Shown: positions 62,339 to 64,000 of the stretch, piece after piece
Numbering within the stretch: position 1 is the stretch's first letter
How the letters are laid out: each line of letters opens with the position of its first letter
Assembly (NCBI RefSeq): GCF_000482785.1
Contig: NZ_AXWS01000008.1
Coordinates: forward strand, 930,001-994,000
Source: Derxia gummosa DSM 723
GTDB lineage: Bacteria > Pseudomonadota > Gammaproteobacteria > Burkholderiales > Burkholderiaceae_E
Length of the DNA: 64,000 nucleotides
Direction of reading: 5' to 3'
Position numbers and translations under genes: made by a program
Notes under the pieces: model-generated
Databases searched by the model: none
Told to the model about the DNA's origin: nothing
Seen by the model: only the letters and a program-made list of their open reading frames with translations

Positions 62339-63535
62339 ATGAGCGACACCCAGAAGAAGCCCGCCGCCGTTGCCGGCGGAAATACCCCCTCGCCCGCCGG
62401 CCTCAAGAAGATTCTCGGAGGCATGAGCGTTGACAAATTTCTCGCCGAGCATTGGCACCGCGAACCGCTGTTCATCAAGGGCGCGGTCGATCCGGCCCGG
62501 CTCTCGATACCACCGCAGGAAGTCCTCCACCTCGCCGCCGACGACCGCGTCGAATCGCGTCTCGTGCAGAAGCGCAAGGATAGCTGGGCGCTCGGTCACG
62601 GCCCCTTCGACAGCCTGCCGAAGGCGAAGCGCGACTGGACCGTGCTCGTGCAGGGCGTGAACCTGCACCATCCCGCCGCCGACGCGCTGCTCGACGACTT
62701 CCGCTGCCTGCCGCATGCCCGCCTCGACGACGTGATGATCAGCTACGCGGTTGAGGGCGGCGGCGTCGGCCCGCATTTCGACTCCTACGACGTCTTCCTC
62801 ATCCAGGCCCATGGCACGCGCCGCTGGCGCATTTCGGCCCAGCGCAACCTCGATCTCGTGCCCGACCTGCCGCTCAAGATCCTCGCCAACTTCGAGCACG
62901 AGCAGGAATTCATCTGTGAACCAGGCGACCTCCTCTACCTGCCGCCGCGCTACGCCCACGATGGCGTGGCGCTCGACGAATGCATGACCTGGTCGGTCGG
63001 TTTTCGCGCCCCGGCACTCGGCGAACTCGCCCTCGCCTTTCTCGAACGCTGCGCCGAGCATTCCGCCGATCTCGTGAATGAAGAGCGCTATTCCGATCCC
63101 GGTCTGAAACGCCCGCGCCATCCTGCCGCCGTGCCTGACGGAATGGTCGATGCCGTCGAAGCCGAATTGCGTCGCATGAAATTCGATCGCGCGCGAATCG
63201 CCGACTTTCTTGCCGAATGCCTCAGCGAGCCAAAACCCGGCGTCATCTTCGACGCGCCGCCGCGCCCGCTGTCATTTGTCCGGTTCATGCAGGGCATTGC
63301 GCGCCAGGGCCTGCGACTTTCGCCCGCCACGCTGATGCTGCATACGCCACGCGAAGTGTCGATCAATGGCGAATCCTTCGACGCGACCGACAGTGAAGGC
63401 CGCTGGTTGCGGCAATTCGCCGATCGCCGCCATGCAACGGCCGACGAATGCGTGATGCTCGACGAGAATCTCGCCGAATGCCTGCATGACTGGTATCGCG
63501 CAGGCTGGTTGCTGATCGGGCGATCGTCGAGCTGA
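62339..63535 (+). CDS. JmjC/cupin ribosomal oxygenase (YcfD/RoxA-like)
   Basis: 2-oxoglutarate/Fe(II) oxygenase related to E. coli YcfD, which hydroxylates an arginine of ribosomal protein L16. 398 residues. Metal ligands: His and Asp in GPHFDSYDVFL, and the distal His in LPPRYAHDGVAL. WHREPLFIKGAV and CMTWSVGFRAPALGEL are typical of the family. A C-terminal winged-helix-like region follows (~250-398). The divergent gap to the FKBP gene is only 45 bases. The substrate is inferred by homology only. Confidence 0.88.
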   Translation: MSDTQKKPAAVAGGNTPSPAGLKKILGGMSVDKFLAEHWHREPLFIKGAVDPARLSIPPQEVLHLAADDRVESRLVQKRKDSWALGHGPFDSLPKAKRDWTVLVQGVNLHHPAADALLDDFRCLPHARLDDVMISYAVEGGGVGPHFDSYDVFLIQAHGTRRWRISAQRNLDLVPDLPLKILANFEHEQEFICEPGDLLYLPPRYAHDGVALDECMTWSVGFRAPALGELALAFLERCAEHSADLVNEERYSDPGLKRPRHPAAVPDGMVDAVEAELRRMKFDRARIADFLAECLSEPKPGVIFDAPPRPLSFVRFMQGIARQGLRLSPATLMLHTPREVSINGESFDATDSEGRWLRQFADRRHATADECVMLDENLAECLHDWYRAGWLLIGRSSS

Positions 63536-63557
63536 TCACTGCGGAATCGGAGGTTGC

Positions 63558-64000
63558 ATGAATGAAACGCCCGCCAATTCATTCGAGGCATTCCAGTTGC
63601 GCAGCGAACTGCAGGCCGTGCTCCTAGCCGCCATCGGACTCGCACGGCAGGAACTATTGTTCTACGACCCCGATTACACGGGCTGGCCAATGAATGACGC
63701 CAATATGCTCGCGGCAATCGATCAATTTCTGACCAGCAATCGTGCGGCGAAACTCCGACTCGCTGCGCGATCGAACCAGCATTTGCTGCGCGACTGCCCG
63801 CGACTCGTCAGTCTGCTTTCTCGCCACAGTGATCGGGTGCAATCAGCTTGTCCGACGGATGTGCTCGCACTGCCGGCTGAAAGCCTGTTGATTGCCGATT
63901 CGATGCATGCGATGCGACTGCCCGATTCATCCCGTCCACGCGGTGTGTTTCGCCGGAATGACAGCGGCTACGCACTGATCCTGCGCAACCGCTTCGATGA
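63558..64000 (+). CDS. Conserved hypothetical protein (3' end outside window)
   Basis: Starts MNETPANSFEAFQLRSEL at 63558 with GGAGG five bases upstream and runs, open, past the right edge; at least 147 residues are visible. Readable blocks: LARQELLFYDPDYTGWPMNDANMLAAIDQFL, AKLRLAARSNQHLLRDCPRLVSLLSRHSD and RPRGVFRRNDSGYALILRNRFD. I recall similar proteins beside the cupin oxygenase gene in Burkholderiales, sometimes labelled acetyltransferases without good support. No catalytic motif is apparent. It is noticeably richer in A/T at third positions than its neighbours. 22 bases after the oxygenase stop; probably cotranscribed. Confidence 0.75.
   Translation, partial: MNETPANSFEAFQLRSELQAVLLAAIGLARQELLFYDPDYTGWPMNDANMLAAIDQFLTSNRAAKLRLAARSNQHLLRDCPRLVSLLSRHSDRVQSACPTDVLALPAESLLIADSMHAMRLPDSSRPRGVFRRNDSGYALILRNRFD

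Overview
This window is a very GC-rich bacterial chromosome segment. It is most likely from a betaproteobacterium of the order Burkholderiales. The basis is gene order and families recalled from that group: phaR/phaB/phaC next to pgeF-rluD and divergent bamD; radA-alr with divergent lplT; accA-tilS; cysS divergent from a TPR gene followed by ppiA-ppiB-lpxH; an OmpR/EnvZ pair; ahpC-ahpD. The genus cannot be fixed from sequence reading alone. I saw no rRNA or tRNA gene, insertion sequence, prophage, integrase or CRISPR array. Most of the window is conserved chromosomal backbone.

Layout. 1-9.6 kb, almost all on the minus strand: a DUF2325 gene cut by the left edge, cystathionine beta-lyase, a biosynthetic thiolase, a ferritin-like di-iron protein, rimO, then the polyhydroxyalkanoate genes phaR, phaB and phaC, with an intrinsic terminator separating phaCB from phaR. 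9.7-21 kb: a small membrane protein, pgeF, rluD, bamD, a DinG/YoaA-type helicase, a YdcH-type small protein, a PP2C phosphatase, an Ala/Arg-rich exported protein, tex, an alpha/beta hydrolase and an adenosine/adenine deaminase.

22.3-38.2 kb is the accessory island and the most interesting part. It is a five-gene, same-strand operon: a TolC-like outer-membrane lipoprotein, a periplasmic adaptor, a 3244-residue repeat protein, a second membrane-anchored adaptor, and an M50-type membrane metalloprotease fused to an HlyD-like domain. The giant protein has an N-terminal LEPR motif, a DUF4347 domain with a His/Cys pair, about 22 Ig/cadherin/VCBS-type domains and a terminal Ig-like domain. The operon has an outer-membrane channel and adaptors as in type I secretion, but no ABC ATPase; the M50 protein occupies that place. 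I infer that it exports, processes or anchors a giant surface adhesin. Inside the adhesin gene, four consecutive units of exactly 711 bp form a higher-order tandem repeat.

38.2-49.5 kb: an orphan UreE-like protein with an extreme histidine tail, radA-alr, lplT, a family-4-type uracil-DNA glycosylase with rimI and tsaB, a small exported protein, ompR-envZ, and ahpC-ahpD behind a promoter with an OxyR-like site. 49.5-64 kb: tilS, accA, an AlkA-like glycosylase and cysS on the minus strand; TPR-ppiA-ppiB-lpxH; trmJ; suhB-mutS; an FKBP/SlyD-type isomerase; a JmjC/cupin ribosomal oxygenase; and a gene cut by the right edge.

The backbone genes cover carbon storage, translation fidelity (rimO, tilS, trmJ, rimI, tsaB, cysS), DNA repair (radA, UDG, alkA, mutS, helicase), envelope biogenesis (bamD, lpxH, lplT, alr) and peroxide defence. 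Start codons were moved from the longest open frame wherever a Shine-Dalgarno sequence or family alignment favoured an internal start; each case is stated.
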